From Streptomyces bluensis (GTDB lineage Bacteria; Actinomycetota; Actinomycetes; Streptomycetales; Streptomycetaceae): DNA of 64,000 nucleotides. Shown piece after piece: positions 33,672 through 42,694 of the stretch; positions within the stretch are counted from its first letter, which is position 1; every line of letters starts with the position of its first letter. The notes beneath the pieces were generated by a model. That model made no database searches. It had not been told where the DNA came from and worked only from the letters and a program-made list of their open reading frames with translations. The position numbers and the translations under genes are program-made. Where the stretch lies: assembly GCF_014650715.1 (NCBI RefSeq), contig NZ_BMVM01000027.1, forward strand, positions 1-64,000, given 5' to 3'.

Positions 33672-35462
33672 ATGACCGCCGCCCGATCCGGCCCGGCCTT
33701 CTCCGTCCACGACATCCCGTTCAGCACACACGGCTCCTGGTTCGACCTCTCGCCCGTGGTGGCGGAGAAGACGTACGCCGAGGACCTCCACCTGGTCTCC
33801 CACCAGAACGGCATGCACGCCGTCCTGCGTTTCGTGCCCCTCGACCCGACGACGGGCGACCGGGCCGAGACCCGCGTCGAGACGACGCCGAGCCTGCTCA
33901 GGTGGGCTCACCGAGGCGGGGGCATCGGCTGCGCCTACGAGTCACCGGACACCGTCCGCCTCCGGGGTGAGGGACTGGCGCTGCGTATCACCGCGGTCGC
34001 GGAGTCCCTCACCTCCTTCACGGGCACCTACTTCCACCACGACCCGGTGGCCGGCGCGCACGTCTTCACCTCGTACGAGACCGGGCGCAGGTACCGGATC
34101 ACCGTGCTGTCCGGCTCCCTTGCCGAGGTGTCCGGCAGCCAGGCGCTCGGCAGCGGCGACCGCGGCCTCATGCTCACCGCGGACGGCGGCGGAGTCTGGG
34201 AAGCGGCGGTGGAGGAACTGGACAGCGCACGGCACCCCTACACCTCTTCCGGGACCTTCGGGCGGGTCGTGAAGGCCGCGGAGCGCGCCTTCGCCACCTT
34301 CGCCGACGCGGTGGCCCCCTGGCGCTCGTCCGACACCCCGGCCGCCGAACTCGCCGCGTACGTCCTGTGGTCGGCGACGGTCCGCCCGGCATCCCTGGTC
34401 ACCCGCCCCGCCGTACTGATGTCCAAGCACTGGATGGACAAGGTCTGGAGCTGGGACCACTGCTTCAACGCCCTCGCGCTGGCACCCGGAGCACCCGCTC
34501 TCGCCCGGGACCAGTTCTCGCTGCCGTTCGACCATCAGGACGAGAGCGGGGCCCTGCCCGACTCGGTGACCCACTCGGAGGTCCTCTACAACTTCGTCAA
34601 ACCACCCATCCACGGCTGGACCCTTGGCCACCTTCGCAGACGGCTCCCCGACCCCCTCGACCCGACCGACATCAGTGTGATCTACCGCCGGTTGGCGCGC
34701 TGGACGGACTTCTGGCTCACCTCGCGCCGCGCACCGGGCGCCGCCCTGCCCCACTACCAGCACGGCAACGACAGCGGCTGGGACAACGCCACGACCTTCG
34801 ACCCCGAGCGCGTGGTCGTCAGCGCCGACCTGGCCGCCTTCCTCATCCTGCAACTCCGCGAACTCGCCGCCCTGGCCACGGGACTGGGCCTTCCCGACGC
34901 GGCCCGCCGCTGGACCCGTACCGCCGAGACCACGCAGGCGGCGATGCTCGACGAACTGTGGACGGGAGAGCGGTTCGTGGCCCGGAGCGTCGACAGTTCG
35001 GAGACCTGGAGCACCTCCAGCCTGCTGGACCTCATGCCGATGGTACTGGGCGAGCACCTGCCCGAGAACGTCTCCACCGCACTGGCGGCCCGTATCGAGG
35101 CGCACCTGACACCGTACGGACTCGCCACCGAACTGCCCACCTCACCCCACTACCGCTCCGACGGCTACTGGCGCGGCCCGATCTGGGCACCCGCCACCGT
35201 CCTCATCGAGGACGGCCTGCGCCGTAGCGGCCACCAGCGCCTCGCGGACGAGATCAGCGCCCGCTTCCGGGTCCTGTGCGAAACCCACGGCTTCGCCGAG
35301 AACTTCGACGCCCTCACCGGCACGGGCCTGCGCGACCGCGCCTACACCTGGACCGCGGCCGGCTACCTCCTCCTGGCCGAGGCACACGCACTCCGGGCAA
35401 CCGCGGTTGCCTCACGCCCCGAAACACTCATCGAACAACAGGCGACATACCAGGCCCCCTGA
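33672..35462 (+). CDS. Cytosolic GH63/MGH1-like (alpha/alpha)6-barrel glycosidase
   Basis: 596-aa enzyme without signal peptide. An N-terminal beta-rich domain (~residues 1-200) precedes an (alpha/alpha)6 barrel with motifs KVWSWDHCFNALAL, HGNDSGWDNAT (candidate acid Asp), DGYWRGPIWAPA and GFAENFDALTG (candidate base Glu), the pattern of GH63/GH37-related glucosidases and mannosylglycerate hydrolases. It probably cleaves the oligosaccharide imported by the adjacent ABC system. The ribosome site before ATG 33672 is weak. The gene belonged to the ABC operon before the MITE inserted between them. A GCCCCC/GGGGGC hairpin (35454-35470) overlaps its stop. Confidence 0.82.
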   Translation: MTAARSGPAFSVHDIPFSTHGSWFDLSPVVAEKTYAEDLHLVSHQNGMHAVLRFVPLDPTTGDRAETRVETTPSLLRWAHRGGGIGCAYESPDTVRLRGEGLALRITAVAESLTSFTGTYFHHDPVAGAHVFTSYETGRRYRITVLSGSLAEVSGSQALGSGDRGLMLTADGGGVWEAAVEELDSARHPYTSSGTFGRVVKAAERAFATFADAVAPWRSSDTPAAELAAYVLWSATVRPASLVTRPAVLMSKHWMDKVWSWDHCFNALALAPGAPALARDQFSLPFDHQDESGALPDSVTHSEVLYNFVKPPIHGWTLGHLRRRLPDPLDPTDISVIYRRLARWTDFWLTSRRAPGAALPHYQHGNDSGWDNATTFDPERVVVSADLAAFLILQLRELAALATGLGLPDAARRWTRTAETTQAAMLDELWTGERFVARSVDSSETWSTSSLLDLMPMVLGEHLPENVSTALAARIEAHLTPYGLATELPTSPHYRSDGYWRGPIWAPATVLIEDGLRRSGHQRLADEISARFRVLCETHGFAENFDALTGTGLRDRAYTWTAAGYLLLAEAHALRATAVASRPETLIEQQATYQAP

Positions 35463-35510
35463 AGGGGGGCGAGGATCCACCAGTGGACCTGCCCTCCGGC
35501 CGCTTGGGGG

Positions 35511-37127
35511 CTACCGCGTCGGGAGGACGATCGCAGAGGGGTGTTCGGGATCGTGGAAGACCTGCTGGTCGGCGGCGCGGAGGGTGGTGGCGGTGGCGCG
35601 GGGTTCGCCGGTTCCGGGGTTGCGGTTGTAGCGGGGGAAGGCGCCGCTGGATATCTGGACGCGGATGCTGTGGCCGCGTTGGAAGCGGTACGCGGTCGGC
35701 CACAGGGTCACTCGCGCCGCGCGGGTCTCGTCGGCGCCCGTGAGGCTGGTCAGGCCGTCGCAGACGTTGGTCGAGCGGCCGTCGGTGTCGACGTCGCAGA
35801 GGCGGACGAAGACGTCGGCGTGGGGCAGGCTGGAACGGAAGAAGATCTCGGCGCTGACGTCGCCGACGACCTCGACGTCCTTGTCCAGTACGGGGGTTGT
35901 GTAGGTGAGGACGTCGGGGCGGGCTTCCAGGGCGGTGTTGTCGACCCGGCCGGGCTTGACGCCGAAGGCCATGCGGACGCCGCCGACGGCGGGGGTGGGG
36001 TCGGCCGGGTCGTAGCGGTAGCCGTCGGGGGGTGAGTCGGCGGGTGTCCTGGGAGAGAGGGCGCCGCCCGGCTGGAGGTGGAAGCGCTGGGGCTCGTACC
36101 CCGGTGGCGGCCAGGACGGGAAGTCACGCCACTTCTCCTCGCCCATGACGAACAGGCGTACCGGGGCGCGCTCGGCCGGTTCCTCACCCTTGGCGAGGGC
36201 CAGGCCGAAGCCGAGGGCCTCGCCGAAGGCCGCCTCTCCCACGCCCCTGGAGGTGTGGGCCCAGGGGCCGACGGTCAGGCGGAGAGGGGAACGTCCGGCG
36301 TCCTGTAGGACGCGGTAGTCGCGGAGTTGGCCGGGCAGGAAGATGTCGTGCCAGCCGGCGACGCTGCTCACGGGCAGGTGCATGTCGGCGACCCGGTGGC
36401 GGTGGTCGAGGCCCTGCCAGAACGGCGCGTCGGCGTCGTGGTCGAGGATGTTCTGGACGTAGTCGTAGCGGTGCCCGATGGCGACGGTGTCGGCCTGGTT
36501 CAACGGCAGTGTGTGCAGGGCGCGTTGGACCTTCTTCGCGCCCAGCATCGCGCGGGGCATCGCGAACCGGCGCTCTTGCCCCGCGACCTGGACGGCCCAG
36601 CCGAAGGGGGTTTCCAGGGAGAAGCCGTCCGCGCGGAGGAATTCCAGGGTGAGGGCCGATTCGGAGACGATCGGAATCATGGCCTTGACCTGGGGCGGTA
36701 CGGCGTCGGCGACGGCCCACTGGACGAAACCGAGGTAACTGAGCCCGTAAAGGATCATCGATTCGCCGAACCAGGATTGCCTGGTCACCCAGTCGATGGT
36801 GTCGAGGCCGTCCTCGCGCTCGCGGCGCAGCGGGTCGAAGGGGCCGTCGGAGCCGAAGGTGCCGCGCGTGCTCTGGACGAGCACCTGGAAGCCGCGCTCC
36901 GCCAGTGGCCTGGCCATCTGGCCGCCGACCATGCCCGCCCGGCCGTAGGGGATGCGGATGAGTGCGGTCGGCAGACCGTCGCCGCCGGACTTCGGGACCC
37001 AGCGGTCGGCCAGCAGGTCGGCACCGTCGCGCATCGGGACGCGCAGGTCCCGATGCACGGTCAGGTTCCTGGTGAGGGGCGGGGGCAGGCGAAGCACACG
37101 TTCGGTGATGTGGCTGCTCAGGTTCAT
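35511..37127 (-). CDS. CocE/NonD-family acyl esterase / X-Pro-dipeptidyl-peptidase-like hydrolase
   Basis: 538-aa alpha/beta hydrolase of the CocE/NonD type. N-terminal DGADLLADRWVP and IRIPYGRAG are followed by nucleophile GLSYLG, Asp in AGWHDIFLPG and His in GPWAHTS, then the jelly-roll domain (FHLQPGGALS, EIFFRSSLPHADVFVRL, ISSGAFPRYNRN). No signal peptide, so it is cytosolic and acts on small esters or amides. ATG at 37127 overlaps the tetR stop (ATGA), so regulator and enzyme are coupled. A second, truncated copy is at 13582-15018 and a scrap of a third at 61067. Confidence 0.9.
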   Translation of the reverse strand: MNLSSHITERVLRLPPPLTRNLTVHRDLRVPMRDGADLLADRWVPKSGGDGLPTALIRIPYGRAGMVGGQMARPLAERGFQVLVQSTRGTFGSDGPFDPLRREREDGLDTIDWVTRQSWFGESMILYGLSYLGFVQWAVADAVPPQVKAMIPIVSESALTLEFLRADGFSLETPFGWAVQVAGQERRFAMPRAMLGAKKVQRALHTLPLNQADTVAIGHRYDYVQNILDHDADAPFWQGLDHRHRVADMHLPVSSVAGWHDIFLPGQLRDYRVLQDAGRSPLRLTVGPWAHTSRGVGEAAFGEALGFGLALAKGEEPAERAPVRLFVMGEEKWRDFPSWPPPGYEPQRFHLQPGGALSPRTPADSPPDGYRYDPADPTPAVGGVRMAFGVKPGRVDNTALEARPDVLTYTTPVLDKDVEVVGDVSAEIFFRSSLPHADVFVRLCDVDTDGRSTNVCDGLTSLTGADETRAARVTLWPTAYRFQRGHSIRVQISSGAFPRYNRNPGTGEPRATATTLRAADQQVFHDPEHPSAIVLPTR

Positions 37128-37723
37128 CGGGGGAGGCCTCCGCGGGTGGCAGCGAGGGTGGGGTGGCTGCGGGCCAGTGTCGTGGAGAGGCGCAGCAGGC
37201 GGTCCGCCAGTTCTTCGGGGTCGAGGGGGTCGGCGGCGTCGACCAGCCAGTCTTTGACGATCGCGCCGGTTCCGCCGGTGATCAGTGCCTTCAGGTCCTC
37301 GGCCGTGGTCTCGTCGAGGTCGCCGAACAACTCCCGCAGGCCCGTCGTACTGATGAGGGACCCGAACAGCCTGTTCAGTGACCGGGCCATGAGGAAGGCG
37401 CAGGATCCGGTGAGCATCGCGCGGTAGAAGGGCCGGTGCCGGGCGAAGTGCCGAGCCATCGCCAGCAGGCGCGCATGAGGCGGTGCGCTGTCGTCCCCGG
37501 CCTCGGGGAGGAGCTCCCGTTCGACCAGATCGGTCGCGGCCGCCACGAGGAGCGCGTCACGGTCCCCGAACTGGATGTACACCAGTTGCCGGCTGACGTC
37601 CGCGGCCTCGGAGAGATCGATGACGGGGAGCGCGGTGGTGCCGCGCTCGGAGACCAGGCGGACGGCGGCGTCCATGAGGGCGGCACGGTTGCGGCGCACC
37701 TGGCGGGTGTGTCGATCCTGCAT
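37124..37723 (-). CDS. TetR-family regulator of the esterase pair
   Basis: 199-aa regulator. The HTH covers RAALMDAAVRLVSERG, VIDLSEAADVSRQLVYIQFGDRD; the C-terminal part resembles TetR members with a FARHRPFYRAML segment. ATG at 37723 fits the usual distance to the HTH but has no clear ribosome site, so translation may be leaderless; a TTG at 37759 is also in frame. The AT-rich dyad at 37763-37785 separates it from the divergent carboxylesterase. It probably represses itself with the coupled CocE gene and the divergent gene. A decayed copy lies at 21985-22129. Confidence 0.87.
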   Translation of the reverse strand: MQDRHTRQVRRNRAALMDAAVRLVSERGTTALPVIDLSEAADVSRQLVYIQFGDRDALLVAAATDLVERELLPEAGDDSAPPHARLLAMARHFARHRPFYRAMLTGSCAFLMARSLNRLFGSLISTTGLRELFGDLDETTAEDLKALITGGTGAIVKDWLVDAADPLDPEELADRLLRLSTTLARSHPTLAATRGGLPR

Positions 37724-37762
37724 GTCCGCGAGGTTAGACAGATGTCGAAAGATGGGCAACTG

Positions 37763-38428
<666 letters not shown>

Positions 38429-38534
38429 CGCGCGATGAGTTTTCTGCTCGGCGCCGGTCCGTGTGTGGGGAGGAGAGCAGACTCGCCCCTCGCGTTCCGG
38501 CGCGACAACGGCGGTGAAAGGAACCGGTATCGGT

Positions 38535-39371
38535 ATGTCCGACGACACTGAGCAGATCCGCGACCTGATCGAGCGGTGGGCGGCGGCCGTGCATCAGGGC
38601 GCCCTGAACGTGGTCACGGCCGAGCACGCCGACGACATCGTGATGTTCGATGTGCCGCCTCCGTACGAGGGCGTGCGGGGCCTTGACGCGTATCGGGAGG
38701 TCTGGCCGCCGTTCTTCGTCTGGCAGGCGCAAGGCGCCTGCTTCGACATCGAGGAGCTTGAGGTCACGGCGGGCGAGGACGTCGCCTTCGCCTTCGCGCT
38801 GCTGCGCTGCGGCACCGAGGAGGAGCTTGCCGATCAGCCCGAGCTCCGGCTGCGGCTCACATGGGGACTGCGCAAGGAGGAGGGACGCTGGGTGGTGGCG
38901 CACGAACACCATTCCTTCCCCGACCTCCACGGCCCGGACGAACAGGCCCGGGCCGAACGCGAGGTGCGCGCGGTGCACCAGCACTGGTTCGACCGCACCG
39001 CCGCGAAGGACCTGGACGGGCTGATGGCCCACATCGCCGAGGACATCGTCTCCTACGAGCACGACGCGCCCCTGCAGTACATCGGCCGGGACCGGGTGCG
39101 TGAGGTCTGCCGCGCGGGCCTGGACTCGGCGCCAGGCGCGGTGACCTGGGACGTGCCCGAGTTGAAGGTCCTGATCCGCGACGACCTCGCGGTTGTCTGG
39201 GGACTGAACCACATGACCGGCGAGACGGACGACGGGACAACCGACGGCACCTGGTCACGGGGCACCCGGGTGTTCCAGCGACGCGGCGGCGAATGGCACA
39301 TGATCCACCAGCATGTCTCCTACCCCTACGACCCGGAAACCGGCGAGACGAAGACCGACCTCCGCCCCTGA
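38535..39371 (+). CDS. Tandem SnoaL/NTF2-like (SgcJ-type) protein
   Basis: 278-aa cytosolic protein made of two NTF2-like domains, residues ~5-135 and ~140-275. The repeat is visible: each domain ends alike, GRWVVAHEHHSFP in the first and GEWHMIHQHVSYP in the second, and each has an early IVMFDVPPPY / IVSYEHDAPLQYIG block. Members include ketosteroid-isomerase-like and polyketide-cyclase-like proteins; substrate unknown. ATG at 38535 has AAAGGAA somewhat far upstream (about 12 bases). It follows the broken carboxylesterase and may have been regulated with it. Confidence 0.8.
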   Translation: MSDDTEQIRDLIERWAAAVHQGALNVVTAEHADDIVMFDVPPPYEGVRGLDAYREVWPPFFVWQAQGACFDIEELEVTAGEDVAFAFALLRCGTEEELADQPELRLRLTWGLRKEEGRWVVAHEHHSFPDLHGPDEQARAEREVRAVHQHWFDRTAAKDLDGLMAHIAEDIVSYEHDAPLQYIGRDRVREVCRAGLDSAPGAVTWDVPELKVLIRDDLAVVWGLNHMTGETDDGTTDGTWSRGTRVFQRRGGEWHMIHQHVSYPYDPETGETKTDLRP

Positions 39372-39542
39372 CCTCCCACACCGAACCCACACCGAACACC
39401 GCAGCCTTCAAAGAGTGCCGGCTCACGCGCCAGGGGTGCTCCTTCTCGATGTGGCGAAGCCGTGGCGTGGCGGCACTCGGCGGCACGGGTGAGGCTGGAA
39501 GTGCAGCGAACGGACGGCGGCGCGGAGACCTTGGAGGTGCTC

Positions 39543-40415
39543 ATGACTGCTGCGTACGGGCGTCGGCCGATCGTTGTGGGCGTCGACCCCGATCCTTCGA
39601 AGCGGCTGGCACTGGCCTGGGCCGCCGACGAAGCGAGGCGACGTGGCCTGCCGCTGCGGCTCGTCCACGCCCAGGGCACGCCGACCCGTGGGTATCGATC
39701 GGGGGAGGTGCGGCCGTCCTGGGAGGAGTGGAACCGGGCGCTGCACGGCCTGGGCAACCAGGTGCTCAAGGAGGCGGTTGCGTTCGTCGAGTCCCGGTGG
39801 CCCGCGGTGGAGGTGTCGACGCTGCTGGCGGAGGGAGAGCCGGCGTGGGTCCTGCGCGAGGAGGCGCGGGGCGCCGCCCAGGTCGTGGTGGGCTCCTGGC
39901 GCCTGAGCAGACGACGTGAGATGTTCTCCTCCGCCTCGGTGGCGCTTCCGCTCGCGGCGCACGCTCCCTGCCCTGTTGTGGTCGTACCGGAGCCGGAACA
40001 CATCACCCAGCAGCCCGCGTACTTCGTGGTCGGCGTCGACGGCAGCCCGCATTCGGCAGCGGCGGTGGACGCGGCGTTCGAGGAGGCATCCCTGCGGGGA
40101 GCGCTCCTGCGGGCCCTGTACGTGTGGCACCCGCCGCTTCTCGGTGCCCTGGACGAGGGTGCCGCGGTGCGGGAGTGCCGTCGTGTGCTGTCTGAGACTG
40201 TCGCGGGCCGCAGGGCGACGCACCCGGATGTGGAGTTGCACCACGAAGTCGTCCGCGGGCACCCGGTGCAGGTCCTGACGGAAGCCTCGGGACACGCCCT
40301 GGGCCTGGTCGTGGGCACCCGGGGGCGCGGCGGATTCACGGGCATGCTGCTGGGCTCGGTGAGCCAGGGAGTACTGCACCACGCCCGCTGCCCCGTCATC
40401 ACGGTCCCGGTGTGA
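39543..40415 (+). CDS. Tandem universal stress protein
   Basis: 290-aa protein of two UspA domains (~8-145 and ~158-290). The second has a full ATP-binding motif, VVGTRGRGGFTGMLLGSVS. In the first, the matching segment reads VVGSWRLSRRREMFSSASV, which lacks the glycines, so only one domain likely binds ATP. Such proteins mark dormancy, hypoxia or nutrient-stress regulons in actinobacteria. ATG at 39543 has TTGGAGG upstream. It converges on the V-type ATPase operon, with a hairpin after its stop. Confidence 0.92.
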   Translation: MTAAYGRRPIVVGVDPDPSKRLALAWAADEARRRGLPLRLVHAQGTPTRGYRSGEVRPSWEEWNRALHGLGNQVLKEAVAFVESRWPAVEVSTLLAEGEPAWVLREEARGAAQVVVGSWRLSRRREMFSSASVALPLAAHAPCPVVVVPEPEHITQQPAYFVVGVDGSPHSAAAVDAAFEEASLRGALLRALYVWHPPLLGALDEGAAVRECRRVLSETVAGRRATHPDVELHHEVVRGHPVQVLTEASGHALGLVVGTRGRGGFTGMLLGSVSQGVLHHARCPVITVPV

Positions 40416-40442
40416 GTCGGCTCCCTGACGGAAGCCGCACTC
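40414..40442 (+). terminator. Hairpin after the universal stress protein gene
   Basis: GAGTCGGCT (40414-40422) pairs with AGCCGCACTC (40433-40442), nine base pairs with one bulge, starting at the stop codon. Confidence 0.5.
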
Positions 40443-40595
40443 AAGGCACTCCGCGTGCGGGGCCGATTCCACCGGCGAAGACCTCGTCACCGCGCGGGAA
40501 CGCATGATGCGCACCGGCCCGGCTGGAGCGGTGGAACGGGAGATCCATGCGGCTTTCCAGCGAGCTGCCTTGCATGGAAGGAGCACGCGGAACGG

Positions 40596-41216
40596 TCACC
40601 ATCCAGCCGCCCGGGCGGCCCAGCGTCGGCGGACGGTGTCCTCGTGCTCGGCCTGCTCCAACGACAGGTTGGCATGGTCGAGCGCCTCCCGCAGGTGGGG
40701 GATCCAGTGGCGCCGCAGGGCACGGACCCTGTGCCGGGTGCTGATGAGCTCCGCGCCCACCAACTCGGTTGCGGCGTGCGCGGCCGCGTACTCGGCGGCG
40801 GCACGCACCGCGTGGCCGTAGGCCGCTTCGGCGTGCACGAGGGCCGTGTTGGCGGGAGCGGCGGCGGAGGGCGGACGGGCGGGTACGGTCAGGGAGACCG
40901 CCGCCGGGTGGCGTACCCCCATGGAGACGGTCCAGCGAACCGTGACATCGGCAGGGCCGATGCCCGCGGCGGCCGAGTCGAGGGCCTGTTGGCCGCCCAG
41001 GAGCAGTCCTCGCAGTAGCCAGCTCTCGGCCTCCGACAGCAGGTTCCGCCAGGCGCGGTCGGCTGCCTCCTCCGCGTGCAGCAGCCGCTGGTGCTCGGAG
41101 CGCAGGATGCGGAGCTTGTGTTCCAGCAGGTCGGCTCCGCGCTCGGCGACATCGAGGCTGTGCCGCAGCCGCAGTCGTCCCGCGCGGCCGGGCGGCGTAC
41201 GACGGGCGCCGGTCAT
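40596..41216 (-). CDS. atpD: V/A-type ATPase subunit D (central rotor)
   Basis: 206-aa coiled-coil protein that forms the central shaft inside the A3B3 head. The N-terminal helix has the family pattern RAGRLRLRHSLDVAERGADLLEHK and the C-terminal helix RHRVRALRRHWIPHLREAL. It is the last gene of the nine-gene operon; its ATG overlaps the stop of subunit B (ATGA). Length matches the family (~205-220). Confidence 0.88.
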   Translation of the reverse strand: MTGARRTPPGRAGRLRLRHSLDVAERGADLLEHKLRILRSEHQRLLHAEEAADRAWRNLLSEAESWLLRGLLLGGQQALDSAAAGIGPADVTVRWTVSMGVRHPAAVSLTVPARPPSAAAPANTALVHAEAAYGHAVRAAAEYAAAHAATELVGAELISTRHRVRALRRHWIPHLREALDHANLSLEQAEHEDTVRRRWAARAAGW

Positions 41217-42694
41217 CGGGACGCCTCCCCGTCGAGACCGTCGAGACCGTCGAGATGGTCGAGATCATCGGGATGGCCGGGGTGGCCGGGCTCGTCGAGG
41301 CCCTTCGCCCCGTGGGCGTCCAGGAGGCGGGCGGGAAGCATGGAGAGCTGGCTGCGGGGCAGCGTGAGCAGAGCCCGCCAGCCCCGCTCCAGCGAGGCGT
41401 CGAGGGCGCGCGGTTCGTCACTGCGCTGGTCGACGAAGTCCCACAGGAACGCCTCCTCGAAGTCGAGGTAGCGGCGGTCGGTGGGGCTCAGCGCCGCCTG
41501 GCCGACCAGGTCCGCGAGATCGCGGACCTGCCGGACCCGGGCCAGGGCGGCCAGTAGCTGGGCCGCGACGTCGAGGTGGTCGTCACGGGTACGGCCGGGA
41601 CCGGCGCCCTTGCGCATCAGCCGGGAGAGCGAGGACAGGGCGTCCAGCGGCGGGTACACGCCCCGCGCGTGTGTCTCGGCCGAGAGCACGATCTGGCCCT
41701 CGGTGATGTAACCGGTCAGGTCCGGCACGGGGTGGGTGATGTCCCCCGCGGGCATGGTGAGCACCGGCAGCACGGTGACGGAGCCGGGACGGTCGCGGAG
41801 GCGTCCGCAACGTTCGTACAGCGAGGCCAGGTCGCTGTACAGATAGCCGGGGTAGGCGCGGCGGGCGGGGATCTCCCCGCGGGCGGCGGAGACCTCGCGC
41901 AGGGCTTCGGCGTACGTGGTCATATCGGTCATCACCACGAGGACGTGCCGTGCCTCGGTGAAGGCGAGGTGTTCGGCGACGGTGAGCGCGATGCGCGGGG
42001 TGAGAATTCGTTCGATCACCGGGTCGTCGGCGGTGTTCAGCAGCAGGACGAGCTCTCCGGCCACGGACCGTGCCTCCAGGGCGTCCCGTACGAAGGAGGC
42101 GTCGGCGTGGGTCAGGCCCATGCCCGCGAAGACCACGCTGAACGCCTCTCCCGCGGTGGTGGCCTGGGCGGCGATCTGGGCGGCCAGTTCCAGATGCGGC
42201 AGCCCGGCCACGGAGAACACCGGCAGTTTCTGTCCCCGTACCAGCGTGGTCAGGGCGTCGACGGCCCCGACACCGGTGAGCACCGGCTCGGACGGCGGCT
42301 CGCGGCGCACCGGGTTGAGGGGGGCGCCGCCCACCTCGGCGGTGTGGGAGCCGAGGACGGGCGGGCCTCCGTCGAGGGGCTCGCCGCGGCCGTTGCAGAC
42401 ACGGCCGAGCCAGTCCGTGCCGACCGGAACGCGCAGCGGGCTGCCCGTGAACGCCGCCCGGACGCCCTCCGGGTCCATGCCCGCGGTGCCCTCCAGCACC
42501 TGTACCACCGCCCTGTCGCGGTCGGCGTCCAGGACCACGCCGTGGCGCCGTTCGCCCGACGCGAGGGTGATGCGTACGTATTCGTCCCAGCCGACCCCCG
42601 AGACGCCTTCGACGATGGCGAGCGGACCTCGAAGTTCGCCCACATGCGTGTACTCGATCGCACCGGACAGGCTCATGGATCCGGACGGGTTCAT
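41213..42694 (-). CDS. atpB: V/A-type ATPase subunit B (non-catalytic head subunit)
   Basis: 493-aa homologue of the regulatory B subunit. It has AGLPHLELAAQIAAQAT in place of a Walker A motif, as expected, plus TDMTTYAEALREVSAARGEIPARR and GYPGYLYSDLASLYERCG. About 35 extra C-terminal residues are Asp/Leu/Gly/His-rich (HPDDLDHLDGLDG), encoded by 9-base repeats around 41225-41290. Three B subunits alternate with A in the head. Its start overlaps subunit A's stop. Confidence 0.93.
   Translation of the reverse strand: MNPSGSMSLSGAIEYTHVGELRGPLAIVEGVSGVGWDEYVRITLASGERRHGVVLDADRDRAVVQVLEGTAGMDPEGVRAAFTGSPLRVPVGTDWLGRVCNGRGEPLDGGPPVLGSHTAEVGGAPLNPVRREPPSEPVLTGVGAVDALTTLVRGQKLPVFSVAGLPHLELAAQIAAQATTAGEAFSVVFAGMGLTHADASFVRDALEARSVAGELVLLLNTADDPVIERILTPRIALTVAEHLAFTEARHVLVVMTDMTTYAEALREVSAARGEIPARRAYPGYLYSDLASLYERCGRLRDRPGSVTVLPVLTMPAGDITHPVPDLTGYITEGQIVLSAETHARGVYPPLDALSSLSRLMRKGAGPGRTRDDHLDVAAQLLAALARVRQVRDLADLVGQAALSPTDRRYLDFEEAFLWDFVDQRSDEPRALDASLERGWRALLTLPRSQLSMLPARLLDAHGAKGLDEPGHPGHPDDLDHLDGLDGLDGEASR

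Noticed and set aside
40443-40595. CBS-like or small gene on the plus strand between the stress protein and ATPase subunit D
   Set aside because: A short frame reads GEDLVTARERMMRTG but has no further family similarity, no ribosome site, and overlaps the 3' end of the ATPase operon.
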